Source: Syncephalastrum monosporum B8922 (Eukaryota; Mucoromycota; Mucoromycetes; Mucorales; Syncephalastraceae). From it: DNA of 64,000 nucleotides. The translations under genes were made by a program, and so were the position numbers. Of this stretch, positions 35,401 to 47,639 are shown piece by piece (positions within the stretch are counted from its first letter, which is position 1; every line of letters begins with the position of its first letter). The notes beneath the pieces were generated by a model, which had not been told where the DNA came from, made no database searches, and saw only the letters and a list, made by a program, of their open reading frames with translations. The DNA lies in NCBI GenBank assembly GCA_000697355.1, contig JNEN01001223.1:50887-114886 (forward strand), given 5' to 3'.

Positions 35401-38400
35401 AACAAGGTCGACTTGTTCCTCGTCGTCGTCACGTGTGTCATCCAGCTCCCCATGATCCAGGACTCGAGCGCTTACAAGTACCTCACTATTTTTCAATGTA
35501 TGCGCATCTATCGTCTTTTTATCTGCTTGCCCCGTGTGCGGCGCCTCTTGGTAAGAGTCTGAAATAGCTATTTCTGTATGTTGCTCATTGCTTTCTCAGG
35601 TGGCTGCTCTTGGCAACGGCGAAGGATTTTTCAATGTCGTCTTGTTCTTGTGTCTCACGACCGCCCTTTTCGTGCCGATCTTTATGCAGCTTTTGGGCGG
35701 TGACTTTTTCTTTATCGAGCCGGATGAGACTGAACTGCGTTGCGATACCTTTTGGGAAACCTATTTGACCCTCATCATGGTAAACGTTTTCTATTGTCAC
35801 GCACCCGTCGAAACTTACACGTAGTGTCAATAGCTTTACACGAGCGAAACATGGACGGACTTCCTGTACAAGGCCATGGAGAGCCAACCCCATTTCTCAG
35901 CCGTTTATGCTGGCATTGCCACGAGTGTATATTTCGCCTTTGCAAGATGTAAGTCCAACAAGAATACCCTACCATACATTTGCTTTTCGCTGACACGGTC
36001 CCAAAAATAGACATCATGGCCGGTCTCTATATCGCGGTGATTCTCGAAAACTTTGAGCTCGACGACGAAGTTATCAAGCAGTACCAGATCCGCCAGTTTA
36101 TTCAGCGCAGCGTACCCAAGGAGCATCATCCCGTGCAGAGCTTTGTAGACAAGTAAGTAGAAAGAAAAAAAAAGGTGGGGGGATGTTCAGGCATGGGACT
36201 CATTTTATCTTCCTACTATGCAGAATTTTCGGCGCACTCTACATCAAATCCAACAAGAAGCATCTGCATGTGCCTCGCCTCCCTGCCGCGCTGACCGCCA
36301 CGATGAGCCGGCAAACCATGGCCGAGATTCTGGGCGAGAACCGCGTAGAGCAACCCAAACCAGTTGCGCCAGCCAAACCCAGCAAGTGGTCGCGCTTGGC
36401 CTCGCGGTTCTGGCTGCCCTGGAACAAAGAAAGAAACAACAGCACGACGCCATCCGCACGAAGCCACAGCAACGCGACGCTCGTCGAGGAGATGCCGGAC
36501 GACTATGACCGCATCGTCGAGGAGGAGAACCGGCTCGCGAAGATCGGCACGGGCCCCGCCATGAAATCGCTCGGTCTCTTTTCAACGCAAAATCGTATCC
36601 GCCGATGGTGCAAGCTGCTGGTCGGCTCGCACGCCGATGGCCGGTCCGAGCGACGCAACGTGTTCAATTGGTTCATCATGGCCTGTGTCCTCGCGAGCAT
36701 CCTGCTCGTCATCCTCGACGAGCCATCGACGCGCCTTATGCGGTCCATCAACCACAGCGACACCGCGTTCAAGCAGGGCGATTTTATCTTGAGCATTATT
36801 TTTGTCGTCGAAATCGTGATCCGCGTGATTGCCGACGGCCTGATCCTGCCCCCAAAGGCGTATCTGCGAAACTCATGGAACCGCCTCGACTTTGTCGTTG
36901 TCTTGCTGAATTTTACCACTCTCTTTGCCGGCACAGGCGACCTTCCACGCGCGCTCGGCACCGTCCGCAGTCTGCGTATCCTGCGCCTCATCCGTTATTT
37001 TAGCGGCATCCGCGACGTGTTTGTCGACCTGTTTCACGCCTTCCCACTCATGCTCGACGCCCTCCTTCTCGTCTTCCTCGTTATGGTGTTCTTCTCCGTG
37101 TACGGCGTCAATATGCTTGGCGGACGCTTGTTCGCTTGCAACGACGACGAAGTCTCGGGGCGCTTCGACTGCCTCGGCGAGTTTCAGAGTGACGTTGGCG
37201 AGGACACGACGCTCAACATTTATCAGCCGCGCGTCTGGGCCTTGCCCGAGAATGGTCTCTATGGCTACGACGATTTCCCCATTGCACTCGCTCAGCTCTT
37301 CAGCTTGTCCTCCACCGAGGGCTGGATTGATTCCATGTTTTACGCCATGAGCGCGCCGCCCGAGCCTGATATGCAGCCCCAATTCAGCTGGAATTCGCCC
37401 ATGATCTACCACTCTATCTTTTACGTCGTCTTTATGGTCATCTCCCACGGCACCTTGCAGCTTTTCGTCGGTGTAAGTAGAAACAAAGAGAAGGGTCACG
37501 AGGATCATGCGCACCGACGCCGACTCTGAGCTAAAAAAAAACTGATTTATCTTATTTCTTCTAGGTCATTATCGAAAAGTTCAAGCAACGCTCGGGCATC
37601 ACGACGCTGACGACCCATCAGCGTCAATATGCTGATCTCAGACGCCAGCTCGCAGAGATCAAGCCCACCCCGAAAGCCCAGCGCCCCACGTCCCGCATTC
37701 GTCGCTGGTGCTATGATCTCGTCGCCAATAAGCGCGGCCCCTTCTCGCGCCTCATGATCACCGCAGTGATCTTGAATATCTGTAAGTTGATAACCACAGA
37801 CCACTTTGATGATGAAAAAAATATTCACTTTATATTTTAGGCATCATTGCGACCGAGTTCCAGTCGGAACCGGTATGGCTAGAACGTTTCCAAGGTAAAG
37901 TGACACATCTATTAGGAAACAACGGCCCCTAATACCGAGCATTAGATTTTGCTTATCTTGCCTTCATCGTGATCTATATTGTTGAGGTTATCATCAAGTA
38001 CCTCGGTCTGGGCTGGGTCAAGGTAAAATGGAAAATGGATGGTGGCAGACTTGGAGCTAAGACATCCATCTATACAGTGGTCCAAGAGCAAGTGGAACTG
38101 GTACGATGCCCTGATTGCTGGTAGCGCGCTGGTCCTCATGACGCTCCGGTTTGCTTCTCCCGATGTAAGTTGTTAAACCATTCGCCTTCCCTATTCTCTC
38201 GATCATGTCACGCTCACACACACATTTCCCTTTTCGCCAGATGTGGACACTGCGCGTGGAACGCTACTGCCTTGTATTTGCGGCGTTCCGGCTCGGCGAA
38301 GGCATCGACTCACTCCAAACGCTTTACCACACCATCCGCATGTCGACGCCCAAGATTGTGCGTGTCACGGCTGTGTTCATGCTCGTTCTCTGCCTGTTCG

Positions 38401-39950
38401 CCATGGTGTTTATGGAGCTCTTTGGCTTGACCAAATACGGCAGCGAGACCCATCACAACAGCAACTTTCGTGACTATGGTAATGCGCTTTTGCTCCTTGT
38501 GCGCGTCACCACCGGCGAAGCTTGGGTAAGTGAAGGGGAAGGGGGAAAGAGGATGGAGACGTCGTATGAGGCTAATAGGGACGTGCTTTTGCTGCTGTAG
38601 AACGTGGTCATGATGGATTATACGGTGCAGGCGCCCAACTGCGTCCATTCAGATAACTACCTGCACTCGGACTGTGGATCGCCTGGATGGGCGTATTTCC
38701 TTTTCAACTTTTTCTACCTGATCTGTACCCACATCTTCCTCAACCTGTTTACAGCGACGGTGATTAGCAATTTTGAATATGCGTACGAAACTCGATCGCG
38801 ATTCACTCGGTTGACCAAAGACGACCTGCGCAGGTAAGATATCATCTACACAACCTGTATTCTATTCTCGAGAGTTTTGACACAGACTTCTTTTCTTTTC
38901 AAAAGTTTCAAATATGCGTGGTCCGAGGTCGATCCACTCGGCACAGGCTATATTCAGAAAGAGGACGTAGCCAAGTTCTTGCGCCAGCTCAAGGGCCGCT
39001 TCCGACTTGCGATCTATTCTGACCAGCACAGCATTCAAAATCTGCGAAAGCTGAGCCGACTTGGTGCCCCACGTTCGCCGGACCTCGAGGAGAAACAGTC
39101 GTACGCGTCGCCCATGACGGTCGATTCCCTCCCCTGCCCATACAACTGGCACGCGGTCAACCAAAGCTTGGCCCAGATTGACCCGACGGAGCTTCAGAGA
39201 CGGCGCAAAGAGTACAACATGTACTATCTCGAGATCCTCAGCGCCGAGACGCCCAAGGGCATCTCCTTTGACGACGTCCGCACCATCCTCTCGCACCGGT
39301 TCCTCAACATGGAAGACGCGCTCACCATCGGGCCGTTGATCCAGCGACTGGAGAAGCTCGACCAGCTCACGACGGCGTACGCGACCGAGAAGGCGCGCGG
39401 CGTGTTTCTCACGATGGCCCAGCGCAAGCGGTATCTCCATGCGCTGTGGCAGAAACGCAACGAGTCCGAGCTGCGCCGTCTCGGCCCTCGCAGCGGAGGC
39501 ACCGGATTGCATCTGGACACGTCGGTGGGTGGCCTCAAGAAGCGGTCGCCGGTGCCGACCATCGTGATCCAGGACGCACCGCCTTCACCGGGCGTGCTCT
39601 CTCTGCTGTCGCCGCACTCAGCGGGCGGGCCGCCCGCGTCGCCGCTATCCAATTTCTCGTTCGAGACTCAGTTTGGCTCGCCCCAAGTGAACAGCACCAG
39701 CAACCACGACGGCCTCAGCATCCATCCGCCGGCCAGCCCGTTCTATTCGCCCATGATGGACGACGGCGACCTCTCTCCCGGCCTGGCCAGTCCGCACTCG
39801 CCCCAGTGGCGCTTCCTCGACGGCAATACAGCCATGTCCGGCGAAATGGCTGGATCCCTCATGGACTCTTTCCACAAGAGCCCGTGGTACGCTCTGCTGA
39901 ACGGACACAGCGACCAGGACCATCCCGATGACGATGACATTGACAAGTAG
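32453..39950 (+). CDS. CCH1: Voltage-gated calcium channel alpha-1 subunit (Cch1-like)
   Basis: Four-domain plasma-membrane Ca2+ channel that in fungi works with Mid1. Seventeen exons: 32453-33678, 33758-33901, 33962-34292, 34363-34516, 34598-34942, 35006-35550, 35600-35779, 35834-35948, 36011-36152, 36224-37472, 37565-37781, 37841-37894, 37946-38022, 38078-38164, 38241-38525, 38601-38833, 38906-39950; the sum is divisible by three, 2142 residues. Residues 1-400 are a disordered Ser/Pro/Thr-rich cytosolic region. Domain I is about 405-735, II 790-1035, III 1205-1485, IV 1535-1770. The pore loops read SLELW, TSETW, STEGW and TTGEAW, placing Glu at 696, 980, 1426 and 1715. Domain III carries a basic S4-like helix SLRILRLIRYF. 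An EF-hand-like segment SFKYAWSEVDPLGTGYI follows domain IV, then a 250-residue disordered tail ending DIDK. All introns are short GT-AG. Confidence 0.95.
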
Positions 39951-40942
39951 ACATAGACACATACATACGCACACACACACACACACACACACGAGGGAGA
40001 GAGAGAGAGAGCCTCCTGTTATATTTCATTCTTGTACCATATCTCATTTGCTTCCATTGCATTGTAACAAATACTATATATTACTTTATTCTACTATTCA
40101 ACGTGTCTGCTGCGGTTCGTTTGAAGGCGACGCGTTTTATACTGTGCTGCTAGGTACACCCTCAGACTATGCATAGCTCGCGACTCATAAATCCACGTCC
40201 AGACGACAACCGATTGCGACATTGAATGGACATGTTGACGAAAACCCCCTTCACATGGTCCCACACATGGTCGTGTGCGCACACACCAAAATCAGGCAGA
40301 GCGTGGGTAAAGAACGACATGGCAAGATCTCATTGGTCAGGATCAATTTCTTTTCCAGCCGTTTTGCTTCTCCAGCTCCTTTATTTTATCATTTTCTTTT
40401 ATTGGATTGGGCGGGGGACCGTTCAGCGAACCAAACAATCCCCCCAAGCAAAAATTGTAGCCTCGAGACACCCCGAAGGATGTTCGCAGGACAGACAGCA
40501 GCCGGAAGTGCAATGGCCACCGTCCACCCTGTACACCGGCATTCTTGATCACCGAATGTACGGCTCAGGTAAGTATGAAGAACAACTGTTGCAATTTGCC
40601 CTCATATTTATACTTTTTCCTCAATCTCCGACGAAAAAAATTTTTCAGCAGGCGCTGCGCGCGGTAACCCCCAATTTTTTGTCAGATTTGCTCCTCTTTC
40701 GCATTCCCAACCAAAAAGTACGCAAGAAAATAATATAAGAAAAATGACCCGATCCCTCCCGTTCCAGAGCATTATGAAAAATACAAACCCTTGATAATTT
40801 GAAGAAAAGGCAATAACAAAAGCAAAAGCAAAATGATAATAAAAATAATATTAAAAAGAAATGCATTCACACACAGATATGATTGTACACACACACATAT
40901 ATATATATATTTATTATGATGAAAAGAGGGATGAGGGATGAT
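39951..40942. other. Intergenic region with microsatellites
   Basis: Directly after the CCH1 stop are a CA repeat (39970-39992) and a GA repeat (39997-40011). The rest is AT-rich, convergent 3' flank of CCH1 and the alanine aminotransferase, with a short TA repeat near 40900. No gene is seen. Confidence 0.6.
39970..40011. repeat. (CA)n and (GA)n microsatellites
   Basis: A run of 11-12 CA units followed after a short gap by about 7 GA units, in the CCH1 3' flank. Confidence 0.9.
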
Positions 40943-42808
40943 TTAATCTCTGTACTGGTCCATGAACTGCTTGTGGAAGGCTTCAATGTTGGAGCAGAAC
41001 GACTCAAAGAGATGTTCCTCCGGCAGGAACGTGGAGCGGAAGTGCCAGGTGCCCTCCTTCTGGCCAAAGCCGGAACCAGGGATGACGCACACACCCGTGG
41101 CCTCGAGCATCTTGAGGGCGTAGAACGCATCGGGGCTGACGTTGGCCGCCTTGGCCGCCTCGATGGCCTTGGCCGGCAGACGCAGCTGCGGGAATAAGTA
41201 CATGGCACCCTCGGCATCGTTGCAGGTCATGCCCTCCAAGCCGTTGAAGCACCGCGCCAGGTGGCCCGCACGGCGGCGCAGCGATTCAAAGATCGAATCC
41301 ACTTCATGCTTGTACTGCGCGTACGACGCATCGCCCTCCACAGGCGGGTTCGTCATGAGGTCGACCATGATCTGGCCGTGCACGTTCGGGCACAGCGAGA
41401 TGGAGGCCACCTTGTAGAGCTGCTCCAGGACCTGCTCGTCAATGTTGACGCACTCGAGGTAGCCACCGCGGCGGCCGCACTCGCCCACCATGCCCTTCGA
41501 GGTCGAGTGGAACGAAAACAGCTCGACGTCGTCCGCACCCATCGCACGCACCACCTTCTTGAAGCTGTGGAACGGGCGCTCCTCGGGCTTGTAAATGTTG
41601 GTCTGGTACACCTCGTCCGCGAGCAGCACGAGGCGCTCGGCACGGCAGAACTCGACGATCTCGCGCATGTTCTCCTCCGTCAGGCACTGGCCGGTCGGGT
41701 TGCCCGGGTTGATGATCACCAGCGCACGCACATCGGTGCCCTCCGCACGCGCCTTCTGCACCGACGCCTTCAGGTCGGCCACGCTCAGTCCCCAGTTCTG
41801 TTCCTCGTTGAGGAGGTACGGCACAGGCTTCGCGTTGATCAGCGCCAGCGTCGCCGAGTACAGCGGGTATTGCGGAATAGGACTAGTATGAAAAAAAAAA
41901 AAAAGAAAGAAAAATAAACAAACACATACACATACACACATGCACATGTACACAACCCTGTTGCGTCCCTTGCTTCCTAGACTTACATCATGATACCGCT
42001 CTTGTCGTTCTCAGTCAGCAGCTGGAGCACGTTCTGGACACCCGACGACGCACCCTGGGTGAGGTAGATGTGGTCCGGGTTGGCGGGGAAACCGTCGCGA
42101 CGCTCGATGAACTTGGCGACGTTCTTACGGATGTGCGGGATGCCCTGCGAGTGCGAGTACGAGCCGATGCTGCCCGTGTTCTTCAGGAGCAGCTCGGCAC
42201 GCGCAATGGCGTCCGCAGGATACAGTTTCAACAGGGTGTCGCGGTTCTCCGCCTTGAGCAGGTCGGGATTATCGCACAACGACGCAACCTTATCTCATTA
42301 AAATATTAAAAATTTAGGATACACACAGCGAGACAGAAGGAGTTGCATAAGGGACGTGCTATGCTCGTTACCTGGCGGAAGAAGGTAATGGGCTTCTGGG
42401 CAAGCTGCTGCGGGTTGCCAATGTTGCAAAACACAACGCGGTCAAAGTTCAAGCTTCCCTTGTCCGTCTCCAATTGCTATTCGTTTGGATGTGTCAAAAA
42501 CGGGAAGTAAAAGAGATAAGCAAGGCATTTCTTTTGAAAAGCATATACAGCATAGATCTATGTGTGTGTACCTTGCTCAGGACATCGGCACGAATAGGCA
42601 AGGCACCACGGACGGCATACTCGGCATTGCGGATCTGCGGGTTCATCGTCTTGGTCGTCAAGACTATTTTCAATGATCTTAGCATGCTTATGCGATCGCT
42701 TGCTTCGTTATCTTTCTCTCTTTTACCTTTGGAAGAAGCGGATCGCAGCGAGACATGGCGGTGAGCGATGGCCGCTTTCTTGAGGATCTGAACGTGGTGA
42801 CGGAGCAT
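40943..42808 (-). CDS. ALT1: Alanine aminotransferase (probably mitochondrial)
   Basis: PLP enzyme interconverting alanine + 2-oxoglutarate and pyruvate + glutamate. Five exons: 42808-42727, 42663-42572, 42476-42372, 42288-41987, 41882-40943; 506 residues. After the leader the protein has LTTKTMNPQIRNAEYAVRG, CNIGNPQQLAQKPITFFRQ, SQGIPHIRKNVAKFIERRDG, TQGASSGVQNVLQLL and IPIPQYPLYSATLAL, all diagnostic for ALT. The PLP lysine is in SFHSTSKGMVGECGRRGGY (K323). The C-terminus FRSTFLPEEHLFE is conserved. The first 27 residues, MLRHHVQILKKAAIAHRHVS..., are basic, Ser/Arg/His-containing and lack acids, so mitochondrial targeting is likely. An upstream in-frame ATG at 42922 exists, but the later one gives a better presequence. 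The intron before the last exon contains poly-T and GTGT-rich sequence. Codon use is strongly biased, suggesting high expression. Confidence 0.94.
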
Positions 42809-43384
42809 CGCAAACAAGTCAGCCGAGGCAGAGAGAGGAGGAGGAGCAAAAACAAGAGTGGGGCTGGTGTGTGTGTGAAGTAAAGAACCACTGGCGTGTT
42901 TCGGAGGCTGTGCGCCGGCCAAAAAAAAAAAAAAAAAAAAAAGAGAGAATTTTTTTTTTTTTGGCAGCCAACTACCCGAAATGGTGACTCATGTTGGGGC
43001 ACCATTTCAAAACAAACTCCCTCAGGAACACACAACACAGTGTGAGCCGATCATTACACAACTTTATTATCATTATTATTTATTACTACTATGGGTATGA
43101 TTGCAAGCGTCTCCATCCCCGGTCTTTTGAGAGCCACAGGAGCCTGCCCTTCTATGAAATCAGCAAAGATGTAAAAGAAAAAGAAAGAAAAAGAAAGGAA
43201 AAGGGAATAAATGTAAATACAATGTAAAAAAAAAGAAAAAAAAAAAAAAGAAGTAGAAGAATAGCTGGACTTGTACAGGTACTAGAGTAGTCGTGCGTGC
43301 TAAAGATTGGTATACTGTATGAAGCCATGGAGGGCTGGCGAAGGATGCAAGTAGAAAGGATGCGAGAGAAGAGAGAGCGGGGGA
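42809..43384. other. Intergenic region, ALT promoter and 3' flank of the hydrolase gene
   Basis: Contains an A21 run at 42920-42940 followed shortly by a T-run (42949-42962), a near-perfect inverted homopolymer, and further A-runs around 43225-43250. No gene is seen. Confidence 0.5.
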
Positions 43385-45745
43385 CTATACAGCGATGACA
43401 TGTTCATAAAGGGGCTCGAGTCGAAACTTGAGTTCGCGTAGGCGGTTATCCGTCGGATCCCACTTTTGATACAGGCCTCGCAGCCGCTCCAGCTCGCCTC
43501 GCAGGCTATCACGGCTCAGGATGCGTGGATCGTCGTAAATACCACGGAGCACCCACGGCAGCCCGTACGGGTTGATCCTCGCCTTGGCCTGATACACCTG
43601 TACCGAGGCTTCCTGCGCGGGCGGTGCGGCTGCTGCCGATGCGTCGTCCGTGGCACTGACTGGTGCATCATACAACAGCCGCGACCAATGCCCGATCGGA
43701 GGCGTGTCGAACAAGGTGCGCACCGCCATCATGTACACGTCCCGCTCTTCATACACGGTCGAGTGGCCGCCCTCCAAGGCATAGATGCTACCGGCCAACA
43801 CCTCGCTCACATTCGTCAGCAGGCCATGGTCAGACAGGCCGAGGTTACGCAGCCGCAGCGCAAACACGACCAGGTTAATCAGAAAGTCGTTTTCGATGTA
43901 GATGTGCTTGTCAATGTAGACTGCGCGCAGGATATTTGGATGCGAGATAGCCGTCAGCGTGGCCGAGTATAGCGGCACGACTTGGTCCTGCAGTGACCCG
44001 ACCAGGACTGTCTTGACGCCTTGCCGCATCACGTCTGCCAACGCTTGGTGGAACGCATGCGCTATCCGGCTAGTGGAGTCCATAAATTCAAAGAGCTCGC
44101 GGGCTGCATCGGCTTCAAAGTACTAGATAACAGAAAGAGTAAAAGAGACAAAAGCAAAGAGAGAAAGTATGAGTACATACGTCGTTTTGTTTCTTTTTTA
44201 TTTTTTTGTTTATCTGTACCTTGACGATGAGACTGCCCTTCAAAACAGGAAAGGGTCCGTGCCCGATCCCGGCCATGGCAAGCACACAGATGGGCTGGCG
44301 ATGGGCATGGATATGGCCGAGGTCGAGCAGCTGCTTCAGGAGCAAAAATGAGACAGGAGTGCCCTGCGAATGGGTCGCCCACAGGATCACGTCCGCCGAC
44401 GAAATGGCCTCGAGCCAGGCAATGTTGGCCAGCAGCTGATGATAGTGCTTTGCGACGCGCTCTTCGACTTTGCCTTCGCCCTCGAGCGGGATGGTCGTGA
44501 GGATGCTGTCTGGCAAAGTGAGCTGATGCTCGGTAGCGAAATAGTGCTTGACTGCCGCGACCATCTGGTGACAGAACTTTTTGGACGTCCCGGTTGGTTC
44601 GCCGATCACGCTGCGCACGAGCTATACAGAGCATGTCGATATAAGCACCTGAGCGCATATGCCTGTATATGCCTGCCTATATTTATAGATGACTTTACCT
44701 TGGTGGGGAACCAGCCGTGCACCCCAATCACCACGATGCGCTTATGCACGAGCTGATCTGGACGCGCCTTCATGTCGGGCAAGAGTCTGGCAAAGCTGTC
44801 GCGGATCTGTGCGCGCCAGGCCGCCGGATCGACCAGCTCAGACGACTTCTTGCTAAAGAGATCGTCCCACCAGCCCTCCAGCACGTTCAAAAGCGGTTTG
44901 GGAGCAGTCGTGGGTTGCTGGGGCTGCACGACGGTGGGCTGGGCCGGGGGCGGGCCGAACTCGGACTGAAACAGGGGCAGGACCGGGTTATTGCCGCTAG
45001 GCTGACTGTGGCCAGCGTCGGCGGCTGAGGCAGCTGAGGAGAGCACGACGGATTCGACGCTGCTATTGGCATGGTTGTTCTGCATCACGTTCTGCATGGC
45101 ATCCTGCTGTGCACTCGAGGGGAGCGCGGCTGGGGCTGTAGGGGAGTGCTGGGGACGCGCATGGTCCTTCTCGGTGGCGGTGGGGACGGTGCGCACGGAC
45201 GATGCGGAGGATGAGGTGAGGTGTGGGTTGTCCTCGAGCTTGAGCAGATCTTGCTGCTGTTGGCGGGCGAGGCGGAGGGTGGCGGGCGAGGAGAGGCGGT
45301 CATCGTGGGTGGATGCAATGGAAGGCGGCGTTGTCGAGGCCTCGTCGGTCGGCTCAAGCAGAGAGTCGGTGTGCGTGACGAGATCACCGCTCACGGACAC
45401 GCTCGTCGACGCCACAGCTGCAGCAGTGGCCTTGTGCTGATGCCTCAAATGGTGGACTTGGACCGACAGGGGCCGCTCTTTCTTGAGGTGCGGGCGAGGA
45501 GGCGAGTGCCGGGTCAGGTACAGACTGCTGCGCTTCCGCCGAGGTATCTGTTGCGCACCCGGCACGCTCTCTTCCTCGTGCTGCTCTTCTTCGTCGGAAG
45601 ACCACGGCGTCTGCTTCGCCAGCTCGACCGAGAGAGCTGCGGCGGCAGACCACGTTGGCTTGGCCTCTTTTGTTTCTTCGAAATCGTGGGGATCGACGTG
45701 GACAGAAGTTGTCTTGGCTGTAGGCCCGGATTTAGGAGAGATCAT
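43385..45745 (-). CDS. Large alpha/beta-hydrolase-like protein (YML020W-type family)
   Basis: Three exons: 45745-44699, 44621-44220, 44122-43385; 728 residues, both introns phase 0. The N-terminal 300 residues are disordered (Ser/Gln/Pro/His-rich, acidic DEEEQHEEE). The conserved part starts with EGWWDDLFSKKS and runs VVIGVHGWFPTK LVRSVIGEPTGTSKKF. A lipase-like nucleophile elbow is WATHSQGTPVSFLLLKQL (candidate S434 in HSQG). Later blocks are KTVLVGSLQDQVVPLYSATL, where Asp and neighbours suit the catalytic acid, and NILRAVYID. This pattern, GVHG-F plus IGEPTGTS plus HSQG, matches an uncharacterised fungal family that includes yeast YML020W as I recall it. Substrate is unknown; a lipid or ester is a guess. 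Start chosen at MISPKSG, after a pyrimidine-rich leader; the upstream frame looks non-coding. Confidence 0.82.
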
Positions 45746-47639
45746 TTTCTTTTCGTTCCACTTTTTGGAATGTGCATGCTGAGCCTGCGCAGAAAGAGGA
45801 AGAGGAAGGGGAAGAGAAAGAGGACGGCGGAGGCGAAGGCGAGGATCGTTGTAGCCAAAGGTGATTGAATTCAGCCAAAGCAACATGCACACAGAGTCAC
45901 ACTCGCAGACACTCGGGCAGATAAGACAGGGAAAAGACAAGTGGAAGCTGCCGACGTGGACGGCCCGCCGTTGGGCTCTTTTCTTCTGCTGCCGTTCATA
46001 TGATCAAAGCGCAAAAAAGACTGAACGCATGCGGCGATACCCAAAACAGGCACACTTTTCGACCCTCCCCCAAGAAATACAAAACCAAGAAATATAATAC
46101 ATAGACATTTACAGCCTATTCTGCATGACGATGCTCCCCCCCCCCTTAATCGTCATTTCCTTTCTTTGCTTGATCGCGCAACGCCCTCTTCTAGGAGTCC
46201 ATTTTATTGCCATATACTCTATTCGTATTCAGTTGTGGCGAAAGTCAAAACGAATAATTTCATAGGGCACTCGTCCAATTGCCTTGCTTGCTTAAGGATC
46301 ATAACAATTTAATTTTGGGGGGTTGGTGCTGGTGAGACCATAATGAGAGCCACGTGCTGCACCAGCATGATGGGCGGTGGCCCTGTTCCACTGTATACGT
46401 ATAGCATCTCTCTTTTCACCCACTGTTGCTTCGCATCCATCGCACGCCTGTTTTCCCTTGGATTACCTTTTCTTTTGCATTGTGCTTCGATGCCTGATTT
46501 CTATTGCTTGGTCTGCTTCCATCAGACACGCACCCACAAAAGATACCATGATCCCCAATTGTATTTTTCCATGCCGATTCAATTGGCTCCGGCTTAATTT
46601 CATTTGCTTTACCTTGTGATGGACCTGTGCCCCTCCTTCTCGGGTAACGGATCCCTCCTAAGTACGTTTTCTATTATCACGACTCACTCGTACACAGTAT
46701 TATGCCCCAAATTTTGGTACATGGTGCCATCATCAGCATTAGCATCAGCATCATCATTACCTTCTGCTTCGATATGATTATCGACTTCGTTTCTGCTCTG
46801 GTGCCATCTTCCTTTGCATAAACTTCATAAATTTATACATTTTATTATTATCACTTTCTTTTTGTTTTCTCTACTCGATCCGTCTGCTTCCGTGCTTCTC
46901 TGTTTTTGGCATTCACTCCAACTTTTTCATTCAGCTTTTTGTTGCAGTGGAAGGCTGTAAATGTGGAAAGATACGAGACAAAGCTGACGGCATGACAGTT
47001 GAAAACAACGTTCCCCGTGTGTTGCGCTTTGTGTAGCTCGTCACTCAAGGGATGCATGCTTTCTGTAGTGCTCATAAAACATGTATATGACCTGTAAAAT
47101 AAAACCAAGAGACTGTCAGGCCTTGGACTCTACATTTGTTCATTCCTTGAGACCATCTTCCCTCTGATAACACTCTCTAATAGCAGCCAGTTGCTTGCGT
47201 GGAAAGAATATGGAGTGAGGCAACGCTTATGATCCAGATCAGTGAAGCCTCTAATAGCTCGAAACTAAGTGATTTTAGATGTATTGCTGGACATACTTAT
47301 AAATGCTTCGACAAAGTACCGTAATAGGCAAGCTCTCTAAAAGTATACTTTCTACGGAAACCAGGGTGTCTGTGACAAAAAAAAACAAGTGGTATTTTTT
47401 ATGGGGATGAGAATAAGAAACACGGCAAAACGAACATTCACTTTTCATCTTTGACGATATCAGGTCGCGAACGTTGTGCTCCCCGTCCAGCCAATGCGCC
47501 TATGGTATTCGTTGTGGTGGCCTTTGCTAACGTTCATGGTATTGATGCTTTGTACAGCGTTGACTATGATGCTACGGAGCTGCTATAGATGCTGGAAAGC
47601 GTTGGGAAGAGACGGTGAACGTAATAAGCTGAACTTTCA
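45746..47639. other. Gene-poor region
   Basis: Promoter of the hydrolase gene, then AT-rich DNA with only short frames. A C-run (46136-46144) and T-rich stretches are present. No gene or element boundary is seen. Confidence 0.4.

Noticed and set aside
36873..37514. 213-codon minus-strand frame opposite CCH1
   Set aside because: Antisense shadow of a long GC-rich exon with biased third positions; no motif of its own.
41880..41953. In-frame extension MYMCMCVCVC... ahead of the last ALT exon
   Set aside because: This is the translated intron (GTGT repeat and poly-T tract); the acceptor CATACTAG gives the conserved IPIPQYPLYSA junction.
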